A stretch of DNA of 51,381 nt from Lachnospiraceae bacterium (GTDB taxonomy: Bacteria; Bacillota_A; Clostridia; Lachnospirales; Lachnospiraceae): NCBI GenBank assembly GCA_016287765.1, contig JAEEWS010000015.1, positions 1-51,381 on the forward strand, written 5' to 3'. Each line of letters starts with the position of its first letter. The first letter of the stretch is position 1. Made by a program: the position numbers and the translations under genes. Of this stretch, positions 17,301 to 25,318 are shown piece by piece. The notes beneath the pieces are model-generated. The model ran no database searches and was not told the DNA's origin. It saw only the letters and a program-made list of their open reading frames with translations.

Positions 17301-17616
17301 CTTTATAGACGGTACTCCCGATAATGTCATCCTTGAAGTAATGAAACTGCCGGAAAACAGAGAGAATACCGTTGTAAGGATCTACGATAACGAAACCGGA
17401 GAAGGAAGAAATAATGTTTCTGTCATTGTAAGACTTTACGAGTGCTGGGGTTCGAGAGCAGATTTCCGCATCCGTACTTCTTTCAAGGTGCTGGCAGCCT
17501 TTGAATGTGATATGCTGGAGTACACTACGGGACGACTGGATATGAATGAGGAAGGCGTCCATGTTACCATGCTGCCATATGAAATAAAGACTTTAAAGTT
17601 AATAATCGAGTGTTAA
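14365..17616 (+). CDS. GH38 alpha-mannosidase
   Basis: 1083 residues, full length for bacterial GH38 enzymes. A ~200-residue N-terminal domain precedes the catalytic barrel. GHTHIDVAWKW (about 245-255) carries the zinc-binding His-x-Asp, and Asp361 in LWLPDVFGYS is the expected nucleophile. NQFHDILPGSS supplies the later conserved His. The C-terminal half is the beta-rich GH38C region. No signal peptide is visible, so it should act in the cytoplasm on imported mannosides or mannose-containing oligosaccharides. It has no ribosome site of its own beyond the upstream gene's end and is translationally coupled to the cyclase. Gene follows without a terminator into lepA. Confidence 0.92.
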   Translation: MDYYKDRIKGILDILNSERRSERIPVEHIFKKDIGYGERENCFDNGGEWTEFGRFQTWGGHDIHAAFKTVITIPQSMAGKKVCVILYTGASDIWNTNNPQFLAYINGNVVCGNDMNHNEVILCSDAVPGTEYEYGLYAYTNGGESNEFLLLDIAVIEEDIEELYYDLKVPYEIACLMKDTDRLREEYFKVLNDAVSILDLRDRGSKAFHRSVAECDDYVKKYIYSEKDSVIERDPISGVTVSSVGHTHIDVAWKWPLRQTREKALRSFSTVLYEMNMFPEYKFMSSQPQLYEFVKEDCPEVYERIKERVREGRWETEGAMWLEADCNLASGESLIRQILFGKQFFKEEFGTADNKVLWLPDVFGYSAAMPQILKKSRIDYFMTTKIGWNEYNRIPNDTFMWKGIDGTEILTYFITTKDYITDPELDKRKSFETTYNGRQNAKQIMGCWQMYQNKDINNDVLTCFGFGDGGGGATVQMLEESRRMSSRLPGCPRVKHSHVLEFFEGLEQRLEGKKVPKWNGELYLEYHRGTYTSMARNKKYNRKCEIRNQDAETFATLAFLLGKAENYPYADLKRCWKTVLLNQFHDILPGSSIEDVYIDSLAQYKEAWAIEDEIIRSSILRILRNVGGGYDRNFAGAENSDMITAFNNTSFVRDDIVITEGRTEPWDMKDGRVLPSQRTADGRTVWFAPRVPAKGYKTFALKPVEEEKPFRYIDLLSLEPSERVIDTSFYTLKFNENMEISSIYDKENKREIIKQGETANALVCYEDIPKDYDAWNIDAFYVEKKWELHDTVSAVITEKGPVRTCIRIERKFNKSVIVQSICLYEQIRRIDFKTGIQWNESQILLKTFFPFDVVTNKAVYDIQYGNVERPTHENTGWEKAKYEVCGHKWADLAECGYGVALMNDCKYGYSAHESTIALTLLKSGIFPNPNADKEYHEFTYSILPHKGDFRQGGVVKEGYFLNYPMYTCYGGSRTELEKSFIDGTPDNVILEVMKLPENRENTVVRIYDNETGEGRNNVSVIVRLYECWGSRADFRIRTSFKVLAAFECDMLEYTTGRLDMNEEGVHVTMLPYEIKTLKLIIEC

Positions 17617-17631
17617 AGGATATTTAAAAGA

Positions 17632-19449
17632 ATGATACATATTGATCAATCCAAAATCAGAAATTTTTGTATAATCGCGCACATAGATCACGGAAAAAGT
17701 ACCCTTGCGGACAGGATCATTGAAAAGACAGGGCTTTTGACTGCACGTGAGATGCAGGAGCAGGTCCTTGATAACATGGATCTTGAACGGGAAAGAGGTA
17801 TAACGATCAAGGCACAGACCATCAGAACTGTTTACAAGGCAAAGGATGGAGAGGAATACATTTTTAATCTGATCGATACCCCCGGACATGTGGACTTTAA
17901 TTATGAGGTTTCCAGAAGCCTTGCGGCGTGTGAAGGTGCCATTCTGGTAGTGGATGCGGCTCAGGGAATAGAAGCTCAGACACTGGCCAATGTATATCTG
18001 GCCATCGATCACAATCTTGAAGTATTTCCTGTGATCAATAAGATAGATCTTCCCTCCGCAGAGCCGGAGAGGGTAATAAATGAGATAGAAGATGTTATAG
18101 GAATAGAAGCCCAGGATGCTCCTCTTATTTCCGCCAAGAACGGGCTGAATATAGAGGATGTATTGGAAGCTATAGTTAAAAAGGTTCCGGCTCCAAAGGG
18201 AGATGACAGCGCTCCGTTAAAGGCGTTGATCTTCGATTCACTCTATGATTCCTACAAAGGTGTTATCATTTTTTGCCGCGTTTTTGACGGCTGCGTACAT
18301 AAGGGCACTACAATAAAGATGATGGCTACCGGAGCAGAAGCCGAGGTAGTGGAGGTGGGAACCTTCGGACCCGGCCGTTTCGTTCCCTGTGAGGAACTGT
18401 ATGCAGGCTGCGTGGGCTACATCACCGCTTCTCTTAAGAATGTTAAGGATACCAGAGTGGGTGACACTGTTACTGAGGCTGAGAATCCTTGTAAGGAAGC
18501 TCTTCCCGGATACAAGAAGGTGAATCCGATGGTATATTGCGGACTGTATCCCGCAGACGGAGCTCATTATTCAGACCTCAGGGATGCATTGGAAAAACTG
18601 CAGCTTAATGATGCGGCATTACAATTCGAACCCGAAACATCCGTGGCACTTGGCTTTGGTTTCAGATGTGGATTTCTGGGACTTCTCCATCTGGAGATCA
18701 TTCAGGAAAGACTTGAAAGAGAGTATATGCTGGATCTGGTTACCACAGCCCCCAGCGTTATCTATAAGATATACAAGACCAACGGAGAGTGCCTGGAGCT
18801 CACCAATCCCTCGAACATGCCGGATCCTTCCGAGATCGAGCATATGGAAGAGCCTATGGTCAATGCGGAGATAATGGTTACTACCGAATTTGTCGGAGCC
18901 ATCATGAAACTTTGTCAGGAAAGAAGAGGCATATATCTTGGCATCGAGTACATGGAACAGACCAGGGCACTTCTTAAATATGAGCTGCCATTGAATGAGA
19001 TAATCTATGATTTCTTCGACGCACTTAAATCCAGATCAAAGGGTTATGCTTCCCTGGATTATGAGATGAAGGGCTATGTTCCCTCCAAACTCTGTAAGCT
19101 GGATATACTTATCAATCATGAAGAAGTTGATGCTCTTTCTTTTATAGTGCATGCTGACGGTGCATATGAAAGAGGCAGAAGGATGTGTGAAAAGCTTAAG
19201 GGAGAGATCCCGAGACACCTTTTTGAGATCCCGATCCAGGCGGCTGTGGGCGGAAAGATCATAGCCCGCGAAACGGTTTCCGCAGTCAGAAAAGATGTGC
19301 TTGCCAAGTGTTACGGCGGTGATATTTCCCGTAAAAAGAAGCTGCTGGAGAAGCAGAAGGAAGGCAAGAAACGTATGAGACAGGTGGGTAACGTGGAGGT
19401 GCCTCAGAAGGCATTTATGGCAGTGCTCAAACTGGATGACGATGATTGA
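17632..19449 (+). CDS. lepA: Elongation factor 4 (LepA)
   Basis: 605 residues, the usual size. The GTPase domain shows [10 protein letters not shown] (G1, about 16-25), RERGITIK (G2), DTPGHVDF (G3) and NKID (G4). The LepA-specific C-terminal domain is present, including [21 protein letters not shown], ending LKLDDDD. LepA binds translating ribosomes, promotes back-translocation in vitro and affects initiation in vivo. It starts 15 bases after the mannosidase gene and ends four to twelve bases before hemW, a pairing (lepA-hemW) that is common in Firmicutes, often ahead of hrcA-grpE-dnaK; those heat-shock genes are absent here. Confidence 0.97.
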   Translation: MIHIDQSKIRNFCIIAHIDHGKSTLADRIIEKTGLLTAREMQEQVLDNMDLERERGITIKAQTIRTVYKAKDGEEYIFNLIDTPGHVDFNYEVSRSLAACEGAILVVDAAQGIEAQTLANVYLAIDHNLEVFPVINKIDLPSAEPERVINEIEDVIGIEAQDAPLISAKNGLNIEDVLEAIVKKVPAPKGDDSAPLKALIFDSLYDSYKGVIIFCRVFDGCVHKGTTIKMMATGAEAEVVEVGTFGPGRFVPCEELYAGCVGYITASLKNVKDTRVGDTVTEAENPCKEALPGYKKVNPMVYCGLYPADGAHYSDLRDALEKLQLNDAALQFEPETSVALGFGFRCGFLGLLHLEIIQERLEREYMLDLVTTAPSVIYKIYKTNGECLELTNPSNMPDPSEIEHMEEPMVNAEIMVTTEFVGAIMKLCQERRGIYLGIEYMEQTRALLKYELPLNEIIYDFFDALKSRSKGYASLDYEMKGYVPSKLCKLDILINHEEVDALSFIVHADGAYERGRRMCEKLKGEIPRHLFEIPIQAAVGGKIIARETVSAVRKDVLAKCYGGDISRKKKLLEKQKEGKKRMRQVGNVEVPQKAFMAVLKLDDDD

Positions 19450-19460
19450 TATCTTTTAAT

Positions 19461-20597
19461 ATGAAAAAGACACCTATCGGAATATATGTACATATTCCAT
19501 TTTGTATACAAAAATGTAAATACTGCGACTTCTTATCTGCTCCCGGAGACTCTGAACGTATCCGGGAGTATGTTTCTGTACTGAAAAAGGAGATCATGTC
19601 CTACAGAGCTATAGCCGAAAGTCGTGCCGCGGATACGGTATATTTCGGGGGAGGCACTCCTTCAGTACTTGAACCGGAGCTGATGGGAGAGATCGTTGAT
19701 GCGCTTAAGAATACTTTTGATCTTAAGGATCTTAAGGAATTTACCGTTGAGGTGAATCCGGGAACTGTAGATCTTAAAAAGTTAAAGGGTTACAGAGAAA
19801 TAGGAGCGGATCGACTTTCTGTAGGAGTGCAATCCGCAGATGATGATGAACTCAGGCTTTTGGGCAGGATACATTCTTTTGCGGAAGCGAAAGATTGCTT
19901 TGCAGCAGCCCGTGAAGCCGGTTTTTACAACATTTCCGCAGACGTGATCTCGGCCCTTCCGGGGCAGACGCTGGAGAAGTATGAAGAGAATCTTGAGAAG
20001 ATCATAGCCCTCAAACCCGTGCACATTTCTTCCTACAGTCTGATCATCGAACCCGGAACATCCTTTTGGACAGACTATGGAGACAAGGGTAAAAAAAGAG
20101 GGGATCTTCCGGATGAGGATACGGACAGAAGGATGTATGCCCTCACAAAGAAAAAACTTGAAGAAGCGGGCTTTCATCGTTATGAGATCTCAAATTACGC
20201 AGCGGAAGGATTTGAAAGTAAACACAATTCCTCCTATTGGACGGGAAAAGAGTATATCGGACTGGGGCTTGGAGCTTCCTCTTTTGTGGAAAATGTGAGA
20301 TATTCAAATGTTAGAGAATTGGGGAAATATTTAATAAATCCGGAAAAACATATAATAGAGGAAAAACTTGATAAAAAAGCTTTGATGTCAGAGTTCATGA
20401 TATTGGGACTCAGAATGACCGCAGGGATTTCAAAAAAAGAGTTCCTCAGCCGTTTCGGCACGGAACTTGACAATGAATACGGTGAGAGCCTGAGACGCTT
20501 TGAAAAGCTTGGAGCTATCAGGACCTCAGGTGACAGGATCAGTCTCACGGATTACGGGATGGATGTAAGTAACATTATATTTGAAGAATTCCTGTGA
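19461..20597 (+). CDS. hemW: HemW, radical SAM heme chaperone/coproporphyrinogen oxidase-like
   Basis: 378 residues from the ATG at 19461; a TTG at 19446 inside lepA is less likely because homologues start just before PIGIYVHIPFC. The radical SAM cluster motif CIQKCKYC (CxxxCxxC) is at about 16-23, followed by YFGGGTPS and the HemN_C region with KHNSSYW. The family was long misannotated as oxygen-independent coproporphyrinogen III oxidase; HemW lacks the extra N-terminal part of HemN and delivers heme to proteins. No strong ribosome site is visible, consistent with coupling to lepA. Converges on the small minus-strand gene seven bases away. Confidence 0.93.
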   Translation: MKKTPIGIYVHIPFCIQKCKYCDFLSAPGDSERIREYVSVLKKEIMSYRAIAESRAADTVYFGGGTPSVLEPELMGEIVDALKNTFDLKDLKEFTVEVNPGTVDLKKLKGYREIGADRLSVGVQSADDDELRLLGRIHSFAEAKDCFAAAREAGFYNISADVISALPGQTLEKYEENLEKIIALKPVHISSYSLIIEPGTSFWTDYGDKGKKRGDLPDEDTDRRMYALTKKKLEEAGFHRYEISNYAAEGFESKHNSSYWTGKEYIGLGLGASSFVENVRYSNVRELGKYLINPEKHIIEEKLDKKALMSEFMILGLRMTAGISKKEFLSRFGTELDNEYGESLRRFEKLGAIRTSGDRISLTDYGMDVSNIIFEEFL

Positions 20598-20604
20598 TAT
20601 AAGA

Positions 20605-20781
20605 TCACATCTGATGCTTTACAACTGCATATTCATCACCGTTTTTAAAATAAGGGCATGCTGCGCTGTGATCGGAAATGTAACGGTAGTATTCATCTTC
20701 GTCAAGGTCGATTGCACAATAGTACTCATCGTATTCTTCATCGTATGCGTAATTTGCGCACATATCACATTGATTGGACAT
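20605..20781 (-). CDS. Small acidic Cys-containing protein, DUF6472-like
   Basis: 58 residues, short enough to be missed by length cut-offs. It starts with ATG at 20781 behind a near-perfect AAAGGAGG site seven bases upstream and ends in TGA at 20605-20607. The protein has CDMC near the N-terminus, a third Cys at about 22 and a fourth in ACPYF (about 42), with acidic/aromatic runs (YDEEYDEYY, LDEDEYYRY). Four cysteines suggest a small metal-binding fold. It resembles the DUF6472 mini-proteins common in Lachnospiraceae; that assignment is from memory. Its leader can form a hairpin (20805-20841). Function unknown. Confidence 0.8.
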   Translation of the reverse strand: MSNQCDMCANYAYDEEYDEYYCAIDLDEDEYYRYISDHSAACPYFKNGDEYAVVKHQM

Positions 20782-20911
20782 GAGATCCTCCTTTAATACA
20801 AATTGCAGATAAGGCTTTATCCTTTAAAACAGACAATCTGCGCCACTTTTTTTGCATGGTGCATAATAACATAAAATATGCCGCAGATTCATAAAATAAT
20901 TATAAAATCAG

Positions 20912-20940
20912 TTGTAACGATATTTTTTTAATGCTATAAT
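20912..20940 (+). promoter_or_regulatory. Promoter of the REC-SARP regulator gene
   Basis: TTGTAA (20912-20917), 17-base spacer, perfect TATAAT (20935-20940), directly followed by CCCTTTAAT, an element shared with the receiver-like gene at 22050. The start codon is 30 bases downstream. Confidence 0.75.
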
Positions 20941-20970
20941 CCCTTTAATATTTGGGTTAAGGAGAGGACT

Positions 20971-21792
20971 ATGAACATCTTGGCGGTTGATGACGAGCGC
21001 TTGATACTCGACGATATGAAAGTTGAATTGCGTAAAGTCTTTGAAAATGATGAAATAGTCGGATTTGAAGGCGGGAATGAGGCGATCGACTATGCAAACG
21101 ATCTTGCGGCTCACGATGAAAAGCTCGATTATGCTTTTCTGGATATTAATCTTCGTGGGATGACAGGAATAGAGCTGGCAAAGAAACTCAAGGACATTCA
21201 TCATGAAACGAAGATAATATTTTGTACCGCCTACAGCGAATATGCATATGATGCGTTTCGGATGCATGCGGTGGGATATCTTTTAAAACCTGTTGAAGCC
21301 AAACATATTATTGAAACACTTGATGCTCTCAATATTGACTGGAAGAATACGGGAAACGATCTTCCCAAAGATATACGTGTTCAAACCTTTGGAAATTTCG
21401 AGCTTTTTGTGGATAATCATCAGGTTTCCTTTCAAAGGGAAAAGGCAAAAGAACTTTTCGCTTACCTGATAGACCGAAACGGAGCGGCCATTACCACAGG
21501 AGAGATAGTAAGTATATTATGGGAGGACAGGCCCAGTGATAAGACAACACTGAATCAGGCCCACACCATAATCTCCAGTATGAAGAAGACTCTGAAAGAG
21601 CTTGGGATAGGCAATATCATCGTAAAAACCTGGAATCACATAGCTGCAGATACATCTAAGATAAAATGTGATGTCTATGATTTTTACAAGGGGGATGCGA
21701 TTGCCATAAATTCATACAGGGGCGAATATATGGCTCAATACAGCTGGGCCGAAATGACAAATGCAGATCTTATGGAAAAAGCTCACAGGTAA
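20971..21792 (+). CDS. Response regulator: receiver plus SARP/BTAD-type DNA-binding output
   Basis: 273 residues. The receiver domain (1-120) keeps all key residues: Asp7/Asp8, phosphoacceptor Asp58, Thr86 and Lys106. The output part (about 138-270) begins IRVQTFGNFELFVDN and continues AKELFAYLIDRNGAAITTGEIVSILW, a winged helix of the SARP/OmpR-like type, without the long TPR-like BTAD usually found after it. No histidine kinase is adjacent, so it is an orphan regulator. A strong AAGGAGAGG site precedes the ATG. Its own promoter and terminator (21810-21846) make it monocistronic. Targets are unknown. Confidence 0.88.
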   Translation: MNILAVDDERLILDDMKVELRKVFENDEIVGFEGGNEAIDYANDLAAHDEKLDYAFLDINLRGMTGIELAKKLKDIHHETKIIFCTAYSEYAYDAFRMHAVGYLLKPVEAKHIIETLDALNIDWKNTGNDLPKDIRVQTFGNFELFVDNHQVSFQREKAKELFAYLIDRNGAAITTGEIVSILWEDRPSDKTTLNQAHTIISSMKKTLKELGIGNIIVKTWNHIAADTSKIKCDVYDFYKGDAIAINSYRGEYMAQYSWAEMTNADLMEKAHR

Positions 21793-21809
21793 TTTAGGGT
21801 GAAATACAT

Positions 21810-21846
21810 ACCACAGGGCAGACAGTTTGGTTCCTGTGGTTTTTTT
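21810..21846 (+). terminator. Terminator of the REC-SARP gene
   Basis: Stem ACCACAGG/CCTGTGGT (21810-21817, 21833-21840) with a 15-base loop, followed by a T-run. Confidence 0.85.
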
Positions 21847-21974
21847 ATTTTCAGATTAAAATTTGATCTGTTATCTGAGATTGGGCAAAATTGTTCATAA
21901 AAAATATACAGTTTAGTGCTATATTGCTCATAATTGTATGCTAAGATGATGTACTTTTGTTGTACTGAAATAGA

Positions 21975-21989
21975 TATAATTCCTTTAAT
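21975..21989 (+). promoter_or_regulatory. -10 region of the receiver-like gene, with shared downstream element
   Basis: TATAATTCCTTTAAT matches TATAATCCCTTTAAT at 20935-20949 in 14 of 15 positions. No good -35 is visible 17 bases upstream (TACTTT), so an activator may be needed. Confidence 0.5.
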
Positions 21990-22049
21990 GGTTAGACGGG
22001 GGAAAATGATTGAAAGACATGAAAATTTATAGCAGAGAGGGTGATTCAG

Positions 22050-22394
22050 TTGGTTATAATGCTGGTACAGAACAATAAAAAAGAGCTTAAGCACCTTATC
22101 AGCTGTGTAGCTGCTGTTTTTCCCGAGGACCAGGTTATCGGGTTTGATAATCCTGTCCGGGCAATGGACTATGCTACAAAAAATCAGGTTGATATGTGCT
22201 TTGCGGATGTAGAGATGAAATCCACATCCGGATTTGCTTTGGCTGAAAAACTGAGAAATTGCAATAAGAACGTTCGGATCAACCTGATATCGGATGTTAT
22301 TGACTATGCAATAGATGCATGGAGATTCCATGTGAATGATTATATTGTCAGGCCTATTACTACAGAGGCTATCAGGCACACTATCGAAGCTTGA
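22050..22394 (+). CDS. Degenerate receiver-like (pseudo-REC) protein
   Basis: 114 residues from a TTG at 22050, chosen because GAGAGG lies nine bases upstream and the first beta strand then aligns with the REC-SARP protein; GTG 22041 or ATG 22059 are alternatives. It aligns along its length with the neighbouring receiver (DYATKNQ, EMKSTSGFALAEKLR, WRFHVNDYIVRPI against FRMHAVGYLLKPV). The acidic pair is Gln7-Asn8, the Thr is Ser81 and the switch Lys is Arg101, while Asp53 remains. Normal phosphorylation is therefore unlikely. There is no output domain. I infer a diverged duplicate with a binding or decoy role. Confidence 0.7.
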   Translation: MVIMLVQNNKKELKHLISCVAAVFPEDQVIGFDNPVRAMDYATKNQVDMCFADVEMKSTSGFALAEKLRNCNKNVRINLISDVIDYAIDAWRFHVNDYIVRPITTEAIRHTIEA

Positions 22395-22410
22395 GGCGGA
22401 TTATTTTTGG

Positions 22411-22435
22411 GGAACAGCATTGTCTGTCCTTTTTT
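22411..22435 (+). terminator. Probable terminator after the receiver-like gene
   Basis: GGAACAG (22411-22417) pairs with CTGTCC (22424-22429) with one bulged A, followed by six T. Short but well placed. Confidence 0.55.
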
Positions 22436-22469
22436 ATTAGAATTATGAGAAAAGGGAGGATTTTTTGTT

Positions 22470-23381
22470 ATGGGAGAAAGAAGCGTAACGATCGATGGGG
22501 GTGAAGGTTATAAGATAAACCTTCATGTTTTTGAAACAGATGAAGAAAAGGTGCTTACAAGTGTTTTGTTACTTCACGGAATGGCAGAACATTACGGCCG
22601 TTACTTAAACTTTATCAAAGCGTTAAATAAAGCCGGCATAGATGCATATATTTACGATCACAGAGGTCATGGACAGATGGTTCCCAAGGAAGATCTGGGT
22701 TTTTTTGCCAAGAAAAACGGCGATAAGCTGGTGATCGAAGATGCAGTGGCAGCCATGACATATGTTTATGAGAATAAGAGAAGTGAGACCTGTGCACTTT
22801 TCGGACACAGTATGGGGTCCCTTATCGGACGAAATGTTATTCAGAAATTTGATAAGATGGACAGAGTTCTTTTGTGCGGAACTGCTTATCAGTCCGATTC
22901 CATGTGCAAGAGCGGAATGATTTTGACAAATATTGTCTCCTTCTTCTGCGGATCAAAGCACAGATCACCTTTATTAAACAAACTCATGTTTGAAAACAAG
23001 GTTTATCTTCGTGATTGCAAGAGAACGGGCAGTGATTGGCTTACAAAGGATGAAAAGATAGTTGATGCTTATATCGAGGATCCTGCCTGTGGTTTCATCT
23101 GCACTTCCTCCTTCTATCATGATCTTATCTCAATTACCGGAAATGCAAAGTGGGGCATGGAAAATACCCGTCATGATCTTCCGATTTTTATCGCAAGCGG
23201 AGAGGATGACCCTGTGGGAGATTTCGGAAAAGGTGTTAAAGAACTATATGACAGGTATATTGAACTGGGCTTTACCAATGTTACAATGAAACTTTATCCC
23301 GGAGACCGTCATGAACTTTTGAATGAGGTAGACAGAGAAGAAGTGTATAAAGATTTTATAGATTTCTTTATACAGGAATGA
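22470..23381 (+). CDS. Alpha/beta hydrolase (monoacylglycerol lipase/lysophospholipase-like)
   Basis: 303 residues of the serine aminopeptidase S33/Hydrolase_4 type. LLHGMAEHYGRY (about 34-45) gives the oxyanion region, GHSMG with Ser114 is the nucleophile elbow, Asp in SGEDDPVG and His in GDRHELLNE complete the triad. YDHRGHG is also typical. No signal peptide; cytoplasmic. Likely substrates are acylglycerols or lysophospholipids, by family; the exact substrate cannot be read from sequence. The start has AAAGGGAGGA upstream. It stands alone between terminators. Confidence 0.85.
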   Translation: MGERSVTIDGGEGYKINLHVFETDEEKVLTSVLLLHGMAEHYGRYLNFIKALNKAGIDAYIYDHRGHGQMVPKEDLGFFAKKNGDKLVIEDAVAAMTYVYENKRSETCALFGHSMGSLIGRNVIQKFDKMDRVLLCGTAYQSDSMCKSGMILTNIVSFFCGSKHRSPLLNKLMFENKVYLRDCKRTGSDWLTKDEKIVDAYIEDPACGFICTSSFYHDLISITGNAKWGMENTRHDLPIFIASGEDDPVGDFGKGVKELYDRYIELGFTNVTMKLYPGDRHELLNEVDREEVYKDFIDFFIQE

Positions 23382-23401
23382 TCGGAAGAGATAAATAAAA
23401 C

Positions 23402-23433
23402 AAACACCGGACCATTTGATAGTCCGGTGTTTT
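23402..23433. terminator. Bidirectional terminator between convergent genes
   Basis: AAACACCGGAC (23402-23412) pairs perfectly with GTCCGGTGTTT (23422-23432), with a nine-base loop. It separates the hydrolase from the minus-strand methyltransferase. Confidence 0.88.
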
Positions 23434-23436
23434 ATA

Positions 23437-24591
23437 TTACTCGTTTCTCGGTTTCTTCGGAGGCTTGGGGCCCAAAAAGGAATAGAAGTAGGTCTTAAGC
23501 ATTCCGTTATATAATTTTCTGTTTTTATCAGGCTGTTTACCTATGTATTTGGCAGCATCTTCAAAGCTTGTGATCATGAACATGGACCAGGAATCCAGTC
23601 GGGCATATGCTTTGCCTATGGTCTCATACAGAGCGGGCATGTCTTTTTTATCTTCCAGTCGCTCTCCGTAGGGCGGGTTGGTGATGATGAAACCGTACTT
23701 TTTGGGATTGTTAAGTTCCCTTACATCACGGGTCTGGAAGTGTATATATTTATCTACACCCGCATCAATGGCATTTTGACGGGCGGCTTTGATGGCTTCG
23801 TTATCTATATCATAACCCTGGATATTCATCTCGATATCCGTTCTGATCCTTGAATTGGCTTCTTCCACAGCAGCATACCAGCATTTCCTGGGGATTATGC
23901 CGGTCCATTCTTCAGCGGTAAATTCCCTGTTCATTCCCGGAGCAATATTGGCTCCGATCATGGCAGCCTCAATGGGAATGGTTCCGCTTCCGCAGAAGGG
24001 ATCCACAAGGATCCTGTCTTTATTCCAGGGAGTCAGCATGATGAGGGCGGCGGCAAGGGTCTCTTCAATGGGAGCCTTTACTATCATTTTACGATAGCCT
24101 CTTTTATGAAGGGATTCACCGGAAGTGTCCACGCCTACGGTGACAATATCCTTCATGATGGACACACGTAAAGGAAAAGAAGCACCGGTCTCATCGAAAC
24201 GGGATATGCCGTAATGCTGCTTCATTCTTTCCACCATGGCTTTTTTCATAATGGATTGGATATCCGAGGGAGAGAAGAGCTTACTCTTAACGGAATTTGC
24301 CTTTGTTACCCAGAACTTTGCATCCTTGGGAAGGATCTCCTCCCAGGCTATGGCTTTTGTGCCCTGAAACAGGTCCTCGAAGGTCTCGGCCTTAAAGGAG
24401 CCTACCTTCCACAGAACTCTTTCGGCTGTGCGCAGAAAGATGTTTGCGCGCGCAAAAGCAGTAACATCACCCGTAAAAGTGACCTTACCGTCTTCCACCG
24501 ACAGGATCTCGTAGCCAAGATCCAATATTTCTTTTTTTAATACGGCCTCCATGCCGAAGTGGCAGGGGCAGATAAATTCAAATTTTTCCAT
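23437..24591 (-). CDS. THUMP-domain class I SAM-dependent RNA methyltransferase (YpsC/RlmL-like)
   Basis: 384 residues from the ATG at 24591. An N-terminal THUMP-containing part (about 1-155, FICPCHFGMEAVLKKEI) recognises RNA; the methyltransferase part has DPFCGSGTIPIEAA (SAM site, about 195-208) and the catalytic NPPYGERL motif of base N-methylating enzymes. E. coli RlmL makes m2G2445 in 23S rRNA; this single-module form corresponds to Bacillus YpsC. In-frame codons upstream (to TTG 24627) overlap the promoter. No ribosome site precedes the ATG and the -10 lies only eight bases away, so the mRNA may be leaderless. Confidence 0.88.
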   Translation of the reverse strand: MEKFEFICPCHFGMEAVLKKEILDLGYEILSVEDGKVTFTGDVTAFARANIFLRTAERVLWKVGSFKAETFEDLFQGTKAIAWEEILPKDAKFWVTKANSVKSKLFSPSDIQSIMKKAMVERMKQHYGISRFDETGASFPLRVSIMKDIVTVGVDTSGESLHKRGYRKMIVKAPIEETLAAALIMLTPWNKDRILVDPFCGSGTIPIEAAMIGANIAPGMNREFTAEEWTGIIPRKCWYAAVEEANSRIRTDIEMNIQGYDIDNEAIKAARQNAIDAGVDKYIHFQTRDVRELNNPKKYGFIITNPPYGERLEDKKDMPALYETIGKAYARLDSWSMFMITSFEDAAKYIGKQPDKNRKLYNGMLKTYFYSFLGPKPPKKPRNE

Positions 24592-24598
24592 AGTTGCG

Positions 24599-24658
24599 AT
24601 TCTATATGCAAAAGAGTTAAAAGTCAAGGTTGACTTTTGACGGAGGGTGCGAGATATT
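24599..24658. promoter_or_regulatory. Back-to-back divergent promoters sharing a -35 palindrome
   Basis: Minus strand: TTGACT (24622-24627), 17-base spacer, TAGAAT (24599-24604), firing into the methyltransferase. Plus strand: TTGACT (24630-24635), 17-base spacer, GATATT (24653-24658), firing into rdgB. The two -35 boxes are the arms of a palindrome with nine-base arms and a two-base centre. Confidence 0.6.
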
Positions 24659-24709
24659 AAGAAGAGGCGGTTTGTTTATGGATGCTGACCTGCCGGGAAA
24701 GGAAGAAAG

Positions 24710-25297
24710 ATGACAAGGATAATTTTTGCCACAGGGAATAAAGATAAATTGAGAGAGATAAGAGAGATCCTGGACAATGAGGATCTGGAGATCGTTTCCA
24801 TGAAGGAGGCGGGCTTTGATATAGATATAGAAGAGAACGGTACCACCTTTGCGGAGAATGCGCTCCTTAAGGCAAGAGCCATAGCAAAGGCCTCGGGATG
24901 TCTTACCCTGGCTGATGACTCGGGGCTTGAGATAGATGCCATGGATAAGCAGCCGGGCATATATTCAGCCCGCTTTTTGGGATATGATACGGATTATGTT
25001 TATAAAAACAATTACATTCTTGATAAGCTTAAAGACGTGCCTGAAGAAAAAAGGACTGCAAGATACGTATGCGCAGTGGCGGCTGTATGGCCCGACGGCA
25101 GAGAAGAGGCTGTGACAGAGACCTTTGAAGGAAGTATAGGGTACGAGCAGCGCGGAAACGGAGGCTTCGGATACGATCCCATATTCCGGGTGCCGGAGTA
25201 CAATAAGAGTGCGGCGGAAATGACTCCCGAGGAAAAGAACTCCATGAGTCACAGGGGAAAAGCATTGAGAGCTATGAAAAAGATCCTTGAGGCTTGA
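24710..25297 (+). CDS. rdgB: RdgB/HAM1 family XTP/dITP diphosphatase
   Basis: 195 residues, normal length. ATGNKDKLREI (about 7-17) binds the nucleotide phosphates, LADDSGLEI (about 66-74) holds the metal and catalytic acids, GGFGYDPIF and SHRGKAL complete the family pattern. The enzyme hydrolyses non-canonical purine nucleoside triphosphates (dITP, XTP) to monophosphates, keeping them out of DNA and RNA. GGAAAGGAAG precedes the ATG. The glycosyltransferase gene follows 21 bases later on the same strand. Confidence 0.95.
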   Translation: MTRIIFATGNKDKLREIREILDNEDLEIVSMKEAGFDIDIEENGTTFAENALLKARAIAKASGCLTLADDSGLEIDAMDKQPGIYSARFLGYDTDYVYKNNYILDKLKDVPEEKRTARYVCAVAAVWPDGREEAVTETFEGSIGYEQRGNGGFGYDPIFRVPEYNKSAAEMTPEEKNSMSHRGKALRAMKKILEA

Positions 25298-25318
25298 GTA
25301 ATAAAGGAAAGAGAAAAC

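Noticed and set aside
22050..22394. Pseudogene of a response regulator
   Set aside because: The frame is intact, has its own -10 region and terminator, and the receiver fold is preserved, so a functional degenerate receiver is more likely.
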